Below, one piece after another: positions 40,613 through 53,502 of a stretch of DNA of 64,000 nt. Location: positions 186,001 to 250,000 of the forward strand of contig WBMZ01010243.1 of NCBI GenBank assembly GCA_013400975.1. Reading direction: 5' to 3'. The stretch's first letter is position 1. Every line of letters begins with the position of its first letter. The notes below the pieces were generated by a model. That model was not told the DNA's origin and made no database searches. It worked only from the letters and a program-made list of their open reading frames with translations. The stretch comes from Atrichornis clamosus (taxonomy: Eukaryota; Chordata; Aves; Passeriformes; Menuridae). The translations under genes were made by a program, and so were the position numbers.

Positions 40613-41177
40613 CAGTGCAGCTCTAGTTTTGAGACCTGCTTCTGAAAATGAACTATGCAGCCCAACATCTGCATGTGCGACTATGGAACAGGCTGCATCA
40701 GTATGCAAGTCTTTCCATATTTCCATATCTTTTTGCCTTCGGTTAATTAAGTTCTCCCTTGAATGTCTGACTATAGCAAGATAATCTCTACTTTGCAAAG
40801 ATTAACCCCATTAATACCAATTAACACATAACAAAGAAGGCTTTTAATGTTTTACAGCAGCAGGCTAAGGAGGATAGTATTGAGAAGGATTAGAGGGGAT
40901 CACTTGTATCTTTAGTTTATGACATCTCATTAAATAATTTATAATAACCGTCAAACATTTTATATTGAAGAAGTTGTAAATGTTTAAGCAGTAGGATCCA
41001 TTAATTGCTGTGAAGAAGAGGACTTTCTCTCGTACAGATTAATACACGGGAAAAGAAGAAAAGGACAGGTCCTACGGAGAGCAAAGACTCAAAGACGGTA
41101 TCACCAGCCTGTGGAGATGCTGGCTGCTCCCTCACTGCTGTGACAGAAGTAATAACAAGTCAGGACCGTTCAGGCAG

Positions 41178-41224
41178 CAGCTGCATCACCTGAGACAGGC
41201 ACCAACTGTGTCACCTGGGACAGG
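41178..41224 (+). promoter_or_regulatory. E-box cluster with 25-bp periodic TCACCTGRGACAGG
   Basis: CAGCTG at 41178-41183 is followed by two copies of TCACCTG(A/G)GACAGG (41186-41199 and 41211-41224), each with a CACCTG E-box. The surrounding 41,090-41,340 patch is G+C-richer than the desert. Could be a bHLH/ZEB-responsive element or a small tandem duplication. Confidence 0.35.
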
Positions 41225-42603
41225 AAACGCCCTCAGCCATTTCCCCCAGTGCTTTGCGTGCATCCTCGCCTTCTGCTCTTAACATGGTCACACAACACCA
41301 GCCCAGCTCCCTGCTGGTCACACTGTCCTACGCTAAAGATGCTTATAAAACAGTCGCTCTTAAGAACTGGAGAATAGGGCATTCAGATACAACTTTGGAG
41401 ACATCAGACTACAAAATTTCCTTAGAAAGCCACACTTGTCATCACAGGTGTCCAGAATGAAATCTAGGTTTGTTTCCTTGTTTATAGAAAAAAATCCCCA
41501 ACAACCCACCAATAAAACTAAACCAAACACCCTGCCCTCTCTTTAAAGCACTCTGAGATCAATGGAGAAGTTACCTTTTTCCTGATTATGCATAATGACT
41601 ATACTGGCTCAGTTTCTTCTTTGCATTTAATCCTAAGAAAATCTCTGACCAATGCCAGTGAATTAATAAATTTTTCAGAATTAGAACTTCAAGCATGTTA
41701 TGTTTTTTCATTGAAACGATCAAATATATTTTCAAATAAAATTAGTATTTTATTTTAAAATTAAAATAATTACATTTTTCCTAACACTCAATTTTTACAA
41801 ATTTTTACTTAATTGAGAACTGGGTCCTTCTGTGCCAAGGGATCTTGACAACAACAGTAAGGAAGAACTCCTGTCCTGAGGCCTTTACAAGGGACATACA
41901 AAAAGCAGATATTAAAATGAAGCATTATTATCCTACATTTTACTGAATGGATTTATGAAGACTAAGATTTCATATATATTTTTCCCAAACTCATCCATAA
42001 CAGTTTCCCTCTCTTCTTTGCAATGGGTATGCTCAAACTCACATTGGAAAATAATTTTATTGGACTTAAGAACATCAGAATTCACTTCATAAATTAGTAG
42101 TTTGTGGTTTGTTTGGTTTTTTTCCCTTTCAGACGCAGAAGTTAGAAATATTTGAATACTGAAATCCTTGGGAAATATATTTGATATTTCTAGTGCAGAC
42201 AGAAACTGCAAAAGGAGTATTCTTCCTCTGTACAAGATGGTACCTTTACAAGGCATGAGAAAAATAGAACCTTGCATATTTGATCAGAGCCAATTAATCT
42301 CTAGTCAAATGCTCTATTCTGTTCCGCTTTGCTACCCTCCTCTTCTACTGATATTTTATTCTTCTTCCAAAGATCTGAGAATATATTGGGCATAGAAGCT
42401 GCCACTCTGACAGGTTCGCGTGAGGAGATTCTCCTGTCAGACCATGTGACACTCGCAGTTATTACATTTTAGTAGCTGCATTAATTTAGCAGAGATACCT
42501 ATACAAATACAGCGACCTATATAAAGCCTGCTCTGCTGAACTGACACTATTGCTGCCGTGTGCTGCCTCAGAGCCCTCCTGCTCCCCCACACCCTTCCTG
42601 CTT

Positions 42604-42616
42604 GTTGCTAGGTAAC
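42604..42616 (+). promoter_or_regulatory. RFX X-box-like motif
   Basis: GTTGCTAGGTAAC fits the X-box layout (GTTGCY, one spacer, RGYAAC) bound by RFX factors, and is an almost complete inverted repeat. It sits in a locally G+C-richer patch (about 42,500-42,640) that also has a TATATAAA-like string near 42,519. No gene starts nearby, so an enhancer or a chance match are both possible. Confidence 0.4.
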
Positions 42617-42748
42617 CAGAAGGATTTCGTAAGCCAGCCCAAAGCAGGTTTTTGGGTTTGGGCATGAACTTTGGTAATTTGTTCACTAACAAATACAGAA
42701 ATCAGAATTTGCTACCAGAACCTGATGGCAAAATTACATCTCGAGGGA

Positions 42749-42778
42749 GTGTGTATGTGTGTGTGTGTTTGTGTGTGT
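42749..42778 (+). repeat. (TG)n microsatellite, interrupted
   Basis: A run of TG dinucleotides with single interruptions (GTATG and GTTTG). It lies about 135 bp after the X-box-like motif. Confidence 0.9.
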
Positions 42779-44150
42779 CGCTGGCCACTGAAGCAGGCTT
42801 TTTGTCAAAACAAAGCCATGGTGCCTTTTCCACATATTCCACGGGGATATCAAATGTAGCCATCTGCTAAAAAATTGCATTATCTCCTATCTGAACATGG
42901 TGTACCTTCTCAGAATTTCAAGAGGCCATTATGAACAATGTGCTATTCAATAACTGATATGTTAAACATGCTTTAAAACTTCAGCTGTAATAACAGAACA
43001 CAGAAAAGTACATGTCTGTATATATATTTTCATCATACTTTCATTTAAGAATATCTCAAATTATTGTGGAAATACAGAAATTATGCATGTGTATGCAGCT
43101 TTTCACTTCTAGCAGGACTCAGAAGCACCTTTGAGAAAAGAAAAAAAGATGTACATATATACATCAACCTCCCACAACAAATCTGGTCACAGAATATTTT
43201 TGCCTTCACGGTATAGCCACAAAGTGTTATAATGGCAATACCAGGGTTTATTAATCTCTCTGTAACTACTGAAAGGGATATTTTATATCAATTCAAAATG
43301 CAGTTGGAGAAGGTATACATATATCCTGTTAATTATCTTCTTCCTTTCCACAGAAGGACCCCCTTCAAAACTAATTTCTGACTTTCCTTCTTCAGCACTT
43401 GCCATTGAACTTTCTAATTGACAGCATTTGAGAGCCTGGAGACTCTTGTCTCTGCCCCAGTCTTCCATGATCTACTTCAGGCATTTCTTTTGAAAGATAA
43501 ATTTTCTAATAGACTAATAGCCTAATAGTTACCCTCTTGCTCTTTCATAGAGAAACATTTGAAAATCATATGACAGTGAAAATTAGACAGCTGTGTGCAA
43601 ATCTCAGATGTTCTAAGAGGTGATAAAATAACACTGTTCACTTAGTCACCCGGCCTTTGCTACATCCCATCACTTTATTTCTAACATCACATCTCTTTAT
43701 AAGAAATTCCCTTTGGCTCCATTTGACTTTTTTTTCCTGTTCACTGAGAAGACAGTAACAGAATTCTTTCAAAACACAACACAATAATCAGGTATTGAGA
43801 AAAAAAAAAAAATGATGTCCTCTGCATTGCTTGTACCATGTAAATAGTAATGATGTCAAACAATAAGTAAGTGCAATGTAAGTCCTGTGCTGAGGAGAAC
43901 GTGCTTGCTACCTAGCTGCTGAAATTGCTATGAGGAACTAAAATAATCTTCCTGCACAACTGACAACAGCAAACATTTTCAAACACCAGAAATCTGATCA
44001 CACGTAATTTAGCATAAAAAATTATGATTCAACATATTGTATTTTAAATATGCCATGGCATGTATGATTTTATTGACCCTACCACCTTGAAGTCTTCAGT
44101 GTCTTTGAATTAAAATCAGGAACAGAATTCTCTGTTTACTTAAGAAAACA

Positions 44151-44177
44151 AACCAACCAACCAACCAACCAATCAAC
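44151..44177 (+). repeat. (CCAA)n microsatellite
   Basis: Five to six CCAA units ending in a degenerate AATCAACAAACAACAA stretch. Confidence 0.9.
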
Positions 44178-47100
44178 AAACAACAACCTCCCCTCCCCTT
44201 TATATTTTCTAGTGTTTCCCAACCTTGAATACCATTTGAATTGTTTCTCTGTTCTTCAGATATGACCCTGAGTAGCAAATCCTGGTCTGGGAATAATGTA
44301 AACTTTGCACTGTCTGGATGATTGTGGTTGCCAAGGGGATTGTGATGCAGAGTTCTCTTACCCTCAGGTGTATAATTGCAGGTACTCAAAATAGACATGA
44401 ATGTCTATCCAGCTTTGGATGATGATCCATGATCTGCTTTATTATTTCACAGAAAAAGAGCAACAGAGAAAAATTTAAAACAAAAATGTACAGCAGGGAG
44501 AGTGGATAGTAATTTATCTGGAATCACACATGAGATATTTGGATTAGATCCTGTAGTGTAGCTCCAGCAAGGTCAGTAGACATACTCATATCTGATTTTC
44601 TGAGAATCTGCACGCAGAGATCTGTATTACCATCAAAATACCAGAGAGCAACAGCATACCATTTAGAAAGTCCTTGTACCAAAACATAAGTACCCATTGC
44701 TTCATTGTGAGCAAACCTGGTCATCTTCTAGTACTGCTGTCTCACTTAGCGCAGACAAACCACCAAGTACCAAACACAGCTCCAGTGATTCCCAGGGAAA
44801 GGTTCTGCTCAAATGGTGACGTGAAGAGTGATGCAAATATGGAAAGGATTATTTATGTATGCAACAGAGTGCCCTTGTGTTTAGGACTCACATCAACACA
44901 GATGTTTCTAACTCCAGTGCAGAAACCACGGAAATCTGTCAAGAGGATATGAGAAGCATTGTGTCAACATGGTGATTTCATCTTAACTTGAGTTTCCATT
45001 TAAAATTTTCTCTCTAACTAAGAAAACCAGATCCAAACAATATGTCACTGATTCTTATTTCCAGAAAATAGATGAAGTAATGTGAATGAATGTACACCTT
45101 AACCCAGGGTACTTCCAAACCATATGATCAGAAAGGCACTGAATATTAAGTATTTGATTAGGTGAAAAAACCCCTTCATTTCTTTTGGCACAAACCCTAT
45201 ATTATCCTGTCACTTTATGTCTAAAACCTCAAATCTGTATGTTATTTCCCTTAGCAGATTTCTGGAGAGAAATTACTGATCATTATACTTCAAACATACA
45301 TCATATGTGATGCACGAATATTGCTATGCCCTTGTACTTAGATGAGTGTATTCAGGAGGTGAAATTCACTATCAAACACTGGAAGATATTTAAGGGGTAA
45401 ATTTCAAATAAAATATTGACAAAAGTAACAGGTTTTAAATGATAACATAATTCTTAGAGAACAGAATTAACCTCGAAGAGTAAGTTCATTAAATCAAAAG
45501 AGACCAGCACTTTATTTGCATGGTAAAGAATTGGAAAACCTATAAAATGGTCAAACCCTGCCATAGTAAACAAAAAACTTCCAGCGAGTACCAGTGAAAC
45601 ACTGACAGTACCTGTCATAGGCAGGAGTCAAGTTTGAAAAATACTGCATACTCAAGTACATGTTCTGAAAATGCATTTATGTGAGACACAATATTTTGCA
45701 TTTCACATTAGGGTTAAGCCCAAATAATATGTTCCTTTAAACTGAAGCCATTCACTGGTAGAATTGTGTAGAAGAAAATAATAGGATTTGATTTCATGAC
45801 TCCTGATAGAAAAAGCTCCTGATAGAAAACTATTCAGTGGATTGTTCAAAGATGAATACTCATTTGTAGCTCAGAGAAAGTGACTTTAAGTAGTAGCAGA
45901 ATCTGCCATTGAAAGTAAATATCCTGGGAAGACGATTTCATATGCCTTTGTTTACTCTTTTCTGGTGTGGGATCCACTGAAAAACTGTAAGAAAGACTGA
46001 ATTCCATTGACAACAAAGAAATTAAACCAAAACAAATGAAAAACAAACAAAGCAAGCATATCACTAAAAATTCGTGATAAGATTTAAAAGAGTCAACATG
46101 GGATGAATTTTGCATGGGGCTTAATGTCTTCCTTTATGATATATGAAAGGGTTCTCACATCCTTCAGCATGATTCAGCTCTCATCAAGCCATTAAGATAT
46201 ATAAATATTACATCTATTTCATTGCTTTTCTAATGATATTTGAAGGTACTCGCTTTCTCCCAAGAGCAGGCTTTTAAAAAGGACAAATAAATAAGACCAA
46301 GCTTTTCTTTTTCATTTGCACTTAAAAGTTTGAGCTCACTCAGTGATAAAGGCCTACAGATTTGCCCCAAGAGCTTTAGAAGCTTATTAAATGGAAAATG
46401 TTTTCCAGTGCACATGCTGCTTATGAGAGAGAAGAACGTTGATAAGACTGTTTCCAGTTTCATTGAAGACATTTATGAATGCAGTTTCTCATACACATGT
46501 AAATATATATTACAAGAATTGAAATCTCTGTGAGTGCGCTTCATAAAAATTCTATAATATTAATAATTTTACTCACAAACTGGCAACTGAGAACAAACAT
46601 TTTGAGAAAGGATTTTTAAAAGTCCAGAGTTGTGAGAGGCAAATCTACATTGACAATGAAAATCGCCCTATGATTTATCTTCCTTATGAAGACAAACTTC
46701 CTAATAAGTTATTAATTAATATTATGGGAAACCAAAAATTAAAGTTTTTAGACCTTCTCTTCCAGTTTTAATGAGTTATGTAAAAGGTACCTCACTCCTC
46801 TGGAGATCGTTGGCTTTCATGTGCCTTTTATGCATCTCCATGTTTTGGTTGCTTGCTTCCTGGAAGAAGTGGGACACCTGACATGATTTCATGCTGCTGG
46901 ATTTCATCACCTTCTGCAGAATTCTGTCTACTCTCTCCCATAGTCTAACTTCATACTGCAGAAAATGAAGTTAACAAATGCCATACCTTTTAAGAATTCA
47001 GATTTTCTTGAGTACTTTTTTACCATAGCTCCTTTTCAAGGTTAGGTTATCAACCTGTCCATATTAACCCTCTGAATGCAGCGATCCTAGCAGGGACTTT

Positions 47101-47999
47101 TTTCAATTTGGTTGCAGTTTCCTGTTCCATTTTGTTGTTATTTCCCAATATTATGTAGTTTTTTCTATTTAATCTACCATATCCTTATGTGTTCTCATGT
47201 ACATATGGAAGCTGTGCTCTGCAGTGAACTTTCTAATTTGGGCAAATCTAATCATAAACACTTCAAGCTATATTGGCTTCAGGAAACTAAAGATGCACAA
47301 AGGCATAAATAAATATACAAGAATATATATAGCTAAACAGAGATTTGAGAGTGGGATGCATGGGGAAAAAAACCTCAACAAATGCCAGTAACTGAAAGAA
47401 ACCAAAACCTTTGCTGCAGATCAGAGTTGTGTGCTGTGCAGCACCACTTTTTTTCCTCTTCTAAAATTTCTTATTTGCAGGGAATATTTTAAAATTAACA
47501 AAACAAACTATTAGAGACCAAACTGTAACTTATTTTCTGCAAAGAGTGGCTATTTTCATGTTTAGATTTGAGAAGCCCACACACCTCAGTAAAATTTATT
47601 CTATGCCCTTAAAAATGATTTTTATCTAAATTCTTTGTAGGTAGCATTCCCATGCTAAGTTGAATTTGTAACCTTCCTGTAAGACTATGCAGAACCTGCG
47701 AAATTTCAGAACAGCCCTCATCACAGACCTAGTCTGGCACTACTTTCCTTCAAATTTCAATTGCAAAGTACTTGCAACACTGTGAGGAAAAGTAAATTGA
47801 AGACTCAGAAAGATGAAGGAGAATCATTTCCAATATACAAGGCATGCATATCTAATACAGTTCTTATGTCTTGCTCCCTGGACTTAAAAGTCACCCTGGT
47901 TTTATTACTGGAAATCTTTGTACATCCATTATAAAAGAGAAGGTATAACACACTTATGTATTCAAATAAAAGTACAGATTTAATTTACGGGATTTCAAT

Positions 48000-48520
48000 G
48001 AGGAGTGAAAGTGGCTCTTTGCAGCATAATTCAGTAACAGCAAAATTCAGCTCCTTTGGTTACAAACACCTCTGACAGGTGAGTTATGCTCTTTCTTCCA
48101 CATTACAGCAAGATTGATTCATTGGCAAACAGGTGCAATTTAATCGCTTCTAGTCTAAATGGCTTACAGCACAAAAGAGGGTTAATAATCCTAGAAGCTT
48201 GAACACATTTTAAGTACTGACTGTTTATTCAAAAGTGAGATTTCCAGGCTCTGGGGTATTGCCTCACAATTCCTGTTTGTATCCTCAAGTAATTACTGTC
48301 CAAAATATACTTGAAACAAGCTTGGTCTATTTCTTTATCTACTCTTTTTGACAGCCATTGCATTGAGGGATGCAACATAATTGTGTTATTTCAGGCAATA
48401 AAACGGTCATCCCCCACAGACAAATAATCAAGCAATTTAAAATGTGGTCATGGTTGCCTGAGCAGCCAGACTCTGATTTCAAAAGGCCTAACTACACAAC
48501 CCTGAGTACGTAAGGCTTTT
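48000..48520. other. Candidate conserved non-coding element
   Basis: About 500 bp of balanced, complex sequence without repeats. It carries spaced motifs such as TTGGCA (NFI half-site, 48122-48127), CAGGTG E-box (48130-48135), AATTTAATC and several AATAATC/GTAATTAC homeodomain-like sites. The texture resembles vertebrate developmental enhancers. Conservation cannot be seen from one sequence, so the call is tentative. Confidence 0.3.
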
Positions 48521-50540
48521 TAAGGGAAAATCCTTTCACAAAACAAATATTACTTGGGGGCGCGGGAGAAAGGTATACAGCATTTATTGTTTTTGCAAAC
48601 ATCTTGTCTCCTCTCTGGATAAAACAGCATCAGAAATTCCTTAATTAAATTTTAGGAATTTTATGAAACTTCAGTGTTTTCTTCCTATACACACACCCAC
48701 ATTTCTCTGTCTGTTTTTCACATACACACACAAGTGTGAAGTGTTTTTTAGGTGTTATTTGTTTTGGATTTTTTTGTTTTTAAATATAGGACTGTGAACA
48801 TTTTGTTAATTTACTATGATACTGTGAAAACTACGCAAAGCTGTTAATAAATCCTATGGACAAGAAATCATTTGGAGAGGGCTGGAAGACAGATGATAGT
48901 TATATCATAAAAAGAGTGTGTTCTTGATAGCATAAAACTTATTTATACAGCCTTCACAGTCAGTCCTGAGGCACTGTATCCAAATGAAATTGACTGATGT
49001 CACATACATCAGTCATCAAATTAGAATCTGCAACTTCATCTACTAAGGATTTGAGGTTCTTTGGTTAAGACTTGACTTAGTCTTCTTGAAGTGTTTAAGC
49101 CAGCACCAGCTGTAGCAGGTGAGAGGTGATAAAATTTTGATCTGTACTCTTTCAAATGAAGTATCAATATCAGGTAGCACAATTCTACTGAGGGTTTTGG
49201 AACATAAAACTCATAAGACAAAGGAGGAAGGGGAAGATCTCCTCCTTTACTAATATCCTTTTGACCATCAAATCTGGTTTCCTCCAGGCCTTTGCTCTGT
49301 GGAGAGCATTTCCAGCTTTCTAAGATGTACACTCCACACAATTCCAGGACCTGCTCTTCCTGTCTTTCCCTTAGCCACAGGATTTGCCCTTTGAGTATTC
49401 CCTTCTGGCATCATTCATGCCTCAGGATATGCAGAGTTTCATTAGAAGGCAAAACCAATGTGACCCAGCATCACAGGACTGGGCAACAAGCAATGAAAGG
49501 GAAAAAACCAGGACTTCAGACGTGAACTGAACAGCTTTGGTATTGTTACACAACATGAATCTCAAACTGTGATTCCATTAAGGTACAAATACACTGTCCA
49601 GCACCGAACAGTAAACCAGCATGAGCAGCAAGATTACATCAGGCTGGCTCTTAATGAGATCACCTATCCCAGTACGCCCACGGCCTGACGCCCATGACAG
49701 CTCTCTCTCCTTTGCATCAGACCAGCAGCACCACTTGCTCCCAAACCCCTTTACAACCTGTTCTCAGCAGCCTGCTCCAAGCTAAGGCTTTCTCCTCGTG
49801 TTTTACAGATGTAATGAAGGCCCCTCTTCTCAGTATTCAGCAACCACAGATACCTGACAACTGCTCAGTCTCCTTCACAGACAGTTTTCCAGTAAAAGGT
49901 TTTGTCAATTAAGAAAAATAAATTATGTCTGAATACACTTAAGTCAGCAAAATCCCCAGATATGCATAACTATAATGAAAATAAGTTCTCTCAGATATTT
50001 TGTAAAACCACATGGATTTTTTCATTTCTCCTTAAAAACAAATATTGTGAAAGTAAGTCCTATTCTTACCCACATTTGTAATTGTCATTTCTATCTTATA
50101 TTATCTCACATAGACAACGACAACAATAAAACCATAGTTGCTTATATTTTATTTTTCTAGAAAATTACTGGGGAGGAAGTATTTTTAACCATATAACCCA
50201 TTTCTCCTAAGAGTCATAACACTGATACAAATTGATAATTACTTTTGATCTGTTCCAAAATTACTTTTCTTCAATGAAATTGTCCAGATAATTTTATATT
50301 TTGCCTTGGAAAAATAATTTTGGAGCCTGAAAAACTTGTGGCACCTTGGAGAATATCACCATGACTCAGATTTTTCCCTGGATTAGGTTTTTTGGGTTTT
50401 GGTTTTTTTTTTTTTTTAGTAAAATAAGGAGTTACAAAATATTACTTCCCTTTCCCCTGCTTCTGGAAATGAACAACTGTGCCAATATTAGAAGACAATA
50501 AGTCAAATTTCCCTCTGGTATCCACATCAGATTTTTATCT

Positions 50541-50599
50541 GCATCAGAGAGAATAAATTAGAGAGAAGCTGCATCATGTGCATCAGAGAGAATAAATTA
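50541..50599 (+). repeat. Direct repeat of a 20-bp unit, 39 bp apart
   Basis: GCATCAGAGAGAATAAATTA is present twice without change (50541-50560 and 50580-50599), separated by a 19-bp spacer that itself contains GAGAGAAGCTGCATCATGT. Probably a recent 39-bp tandem duplication with a partial second copy. Confidence 0.9.
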
Positions 50600-51699
50600 T
50601 TTTACTACTTCATACATAAGTTTGCCTCATTATACTTTCTTGATATTAGACCAATTTGCCAGTAGTAGCAATGAGATAGGGTTAATCATCAGGTAAAGAA
50701 ATATATTTAAAGTGCTTAAGCTATGCTGGCTATGCAAGATTTACTCCTGATAATTATTTATTATTAAATTAAACTTTTAAAAATATATTCTTCATAATCA
50801 CTCATACTCTTTGGTGTTTCTACTGTTCTTTTATACTTTCTATTTTGGAAAACAAGAAAACATAGAGCTTCTTAGCTTTGCTCTTTAGTTCTCATAAACT
50901 GGAAGAACGGAGTACGGTTTGGATTTCTTATATTGGCAATAGAATACAATTTTGCATTTGAATCCTAGAGTTAGAAAATATTTGTTTTGCTTCTACACTC
51001 TTTATTAATTGACATAACAGCACTGAATTTTAAAAATACTGATTCTACAACATTCTCCTGCTATATGCTATGTTACAGCACACTGTCAAGGAAGCAGGCT
51101 GCTTAAATAAATTTGTTATAGAAATGTATTCAAACCTGACTAAAGGAGTTGAATACTAGGCATTCAAAGAATGATGTTCAGCTTTGAAAAGTAATATAGA
51201 ATAATAAATAAACAATGAAACCAACTTTTTGATGACATAATTTATCAATTATGAGATTTAATGCCAATGGAGATTTAGTGCCAAGAATAGACTCAGGCTT
51301 GTCCTTCTAAATATTGATCCTTCTATTTCTTAGAAAAAAAAATTAATGTTAATGCAACAATAATCATGCATTGTAGGACACTCATATATGCTACAGCCCA
51401 GAAGGAAATACAGCATTCACACAGTGAGAGGGAAAAGAAGAAAGACGACTTTCTACCTGTGACTCTGTGAGTTAACTGATCTTTGCCCCAGACTGCTCTA
51501 TTACAAAATAGATACCACACTTCACTAATTGGGACCAAAGGCAGACAGAATTTTAAGATAAGACCACTCCCCACACTGAGCTCAAAGACATTTAAAAATT
51601 GTTTTAAACACAAAAGCTGGAGACTTTAAAATACACTCATATACACTAAAATAGTTTTCTAAACTGATAAAAGGAAACAGAATTGAAAGTAGAATTACT

Positions 51700-52060
51700 T
51701 ATAAATCAGTATCCCTCCCCTTGCTCACTGTGCCCTTCACTCCGCTCACTGCTACCTGCAAACTCTGCGACACCTCTGAATTCCAAGCAAATCTGTTTTT
51801 CCATCAAGGAAGGGCACAGCTCAGCACTACATCCCTGCAGGGTCTCAGCATGCTTGTTTCTCTTCCCGCCCACAGACTGCAAAATCCTCCCCGCACCAAA
51901 CGTGCCCGGTTGTGTCCTAGGGAAAAGCCATGGCCCTGGCAGAGGAAGCCCTCCTGCCCCAGGCACTCACCCGCACTCACTTCACCTTGGGAGGAAACGA
52001 CCCAGACTTTATCGCAACTACCCTCTAACAGTCGAGAAGAAAATGGATTGTGAATAAGTA
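51700..52060. other. G+C-richer island in the desert, no gene recognised
   Basis: The 360 bp stand out from the AT-rich surroundings by C-rich runs and a few CpGs. Overlapping frames of 86-124 codons exist on both strands, which is expected where stop codons are rare. Their translations are Pro/Ser/Leu-rich and resemble nothing I know. It could be an old retroposed fragment or a regulatory island. Confidence 0.35.
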
Positions 52061-53328
52061 TTTGTAAACAGCCTGAAAGCCTCCCATGGAAGGATTTAGT
52101 GAAGCAGAAAATGACAGCAATTCCTCCTTAGCCCTATCAACTTGAATATCTGCTTTGTTTACAACACAGAGTTAAGTTCTAGTTTAATGTGTTGTTTCCT
52201 TTCCATAAAGGCTTTCTGCCCTTTAGTTGAATCAATCTTCCTGAAGATGGAACACTTCACAGTCCATACTTAAGATAAGATTGAAACAGATAAGGCTGGA
52301 TGTGCTCTTAAAGGGGAGAAAATACCCACAACAATCTGCAAAAGTTTGCTCACTCAAGCAAAGCCTTTTTCTGGAAGGAGGAGGGAAGATATTTCCTACA
52401 TTTTTTCCCAAATGTGCATCCCTCCAACTCTGTGTCTCTTCTGATTGTTTCATGCATTTGTGCCTGTAACTTTCCTGCTGCATGCCTTCACTTTCTTCCT
52501 AGAGGATGGAATTGCTGATTGCTTTGCCCTTTCTCTCAAAGCTAGTGTTTGAGAAAGCTACAAGAGGAAACAAGGGTGTTGCATTATTCGGTCACATCTG
52601 GCACCCTCTGAATCTACTGTCACTGGCTTTGGCAGTGCTGTCACAGATGCACAACAGGCACAAAAGATGGCATATCCATCAAGTAATACCATAGAATTAT
52701 GTATTAGTTTTACTTGGAGACAATGACTCATTGACTCTTCCATTTGAAATTCTCAAATAGAAGCATTGAGTGCTTGAGAAACACAAAAGAAAAGAAAAAT
52801 AGTCCAACCTCAGAAAAAAGAGCAACAGTCATAATGAATCAGCACTCACACTACTTTTCATGTCTGTGTTTCCCAACACATTTTGCAAATGGGGAAGCTG
52901 CTTCAAAAAGTGATATGAAATGTTTTTACATGGTGATTACACAGACCAGTGGCAAAACCAGAGTTACTACAGAGAGAGACATCAATTTTCTCCCACTTTA
53001 AGATATATAAATTGAGTACTCTTTTCCACTGTTTATGCATGAGGAACCATACTTTCCTGTAATAGAGCAGATCCCCCAGACTCCTCTGCACTGTATGCAC
53101 GGGGTCAACTCTTACCTCAGGGATAGAGGGACTCTGTCCACACCAGAACTTTTACATTTGGGGAAAGCTTTTTTTGTCTCACTTTCCTCCTCTGCCACAC
53201 ATGCTGGTAGGTGGCTTAACCACCCAAAGAGAAGTGCACTGCATCTCCACTAAATCTGCACTGCTTTCCAGGCCAGACTTGATGAAAAGCATCAAAAGAG
53301 TGTATGCATGGGTGTAGGTATGTATCGA

Positions 53329-53352
53329 TCTATATCTGTCTGTCTATCTATC
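53329..53352 (+). repeat. (ATCT/GTCT)n microsatellite
   Basis: Short run of CTAT/CTGT tetranucleotides just upstream of the small CR1 fragment. Confidence 0.75.
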
Positions 53353-53402
53353 TGATCTAATTCTTCTAGTATTCTTTTTTCATGGGCACTTTACTCAAAT
53401 AT

Positions 53403-53502
53403 TGTCCCTGCTCATGGCAGGGGATGTGGAAGTAGATGATCTATGGATCCAGATGATCTATAAGTTCCCTTCCCACTCAAGCCATTCTGTGATTCTATGA
53501 TT
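53403..53502 (+). mobile_element. CR1 LINE 3' terminal fragment
   Basis: It contains the CR1 terminal blocks TGCTCATGGCAGGGG, AGATGATCTATAAG, TTCCCTTCCCACTCAAGCCA and the ATTCTGTGATTCTATGATT tail. A short internal duplication (AGATGATCTATGG then AGATGATCTATAA, about 53,433-53,462) is visible. It is a severely 5'-truncated copy of about 100 bp, typical of CR1. Confidence 0.88.

Larger units (their letters stand above)
40613..47999. other. Intergenic with scattered possible regulatory motifs
   Basis: Includes the E-box cluster (41.2 kb), the X-box patch (42.6 kb), TG and CCAA microsatellites, and a small direct repeat of CTCCTGATAGAAAA near 45,801-45,832. Frames up to 114 codons (minus, 41933-42277) lack any domain signature. 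Confidence 0.55.
48521..53402. other. Intergenic
   Basis: A very short CpG-containing string (GGGGGCGCGGGAG, about 48,556-48,568) stands out from the AT-rich surroundings. Then follow the duplicated 20-mer at 50.55 kb and the G+C-richer island at 51.7-52.06 kb. No gene seen. Confidence 0.55.

Noticed and set aside
40466..40798. 110-codon minus-strand frame
   Set aside because: Its 3' half is antisense to a CR1 3' end and the rest has no domain features.
5301..45530. Further isolated octamers (near 5304, 8759, 17719, 22079, 45516)
   Set aside because: None has a SOX half-site at the composite spacing, and several octamers are expected by chance in AT-rich DNA of this length.
51683..52057. 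124-codon plus-strand frame, with 86- and 110-codon frames overlapping
   Set aside because: Several frames are open at once because the patch is C-rich and poor in stops. The translation is low in information and matches nothing known.
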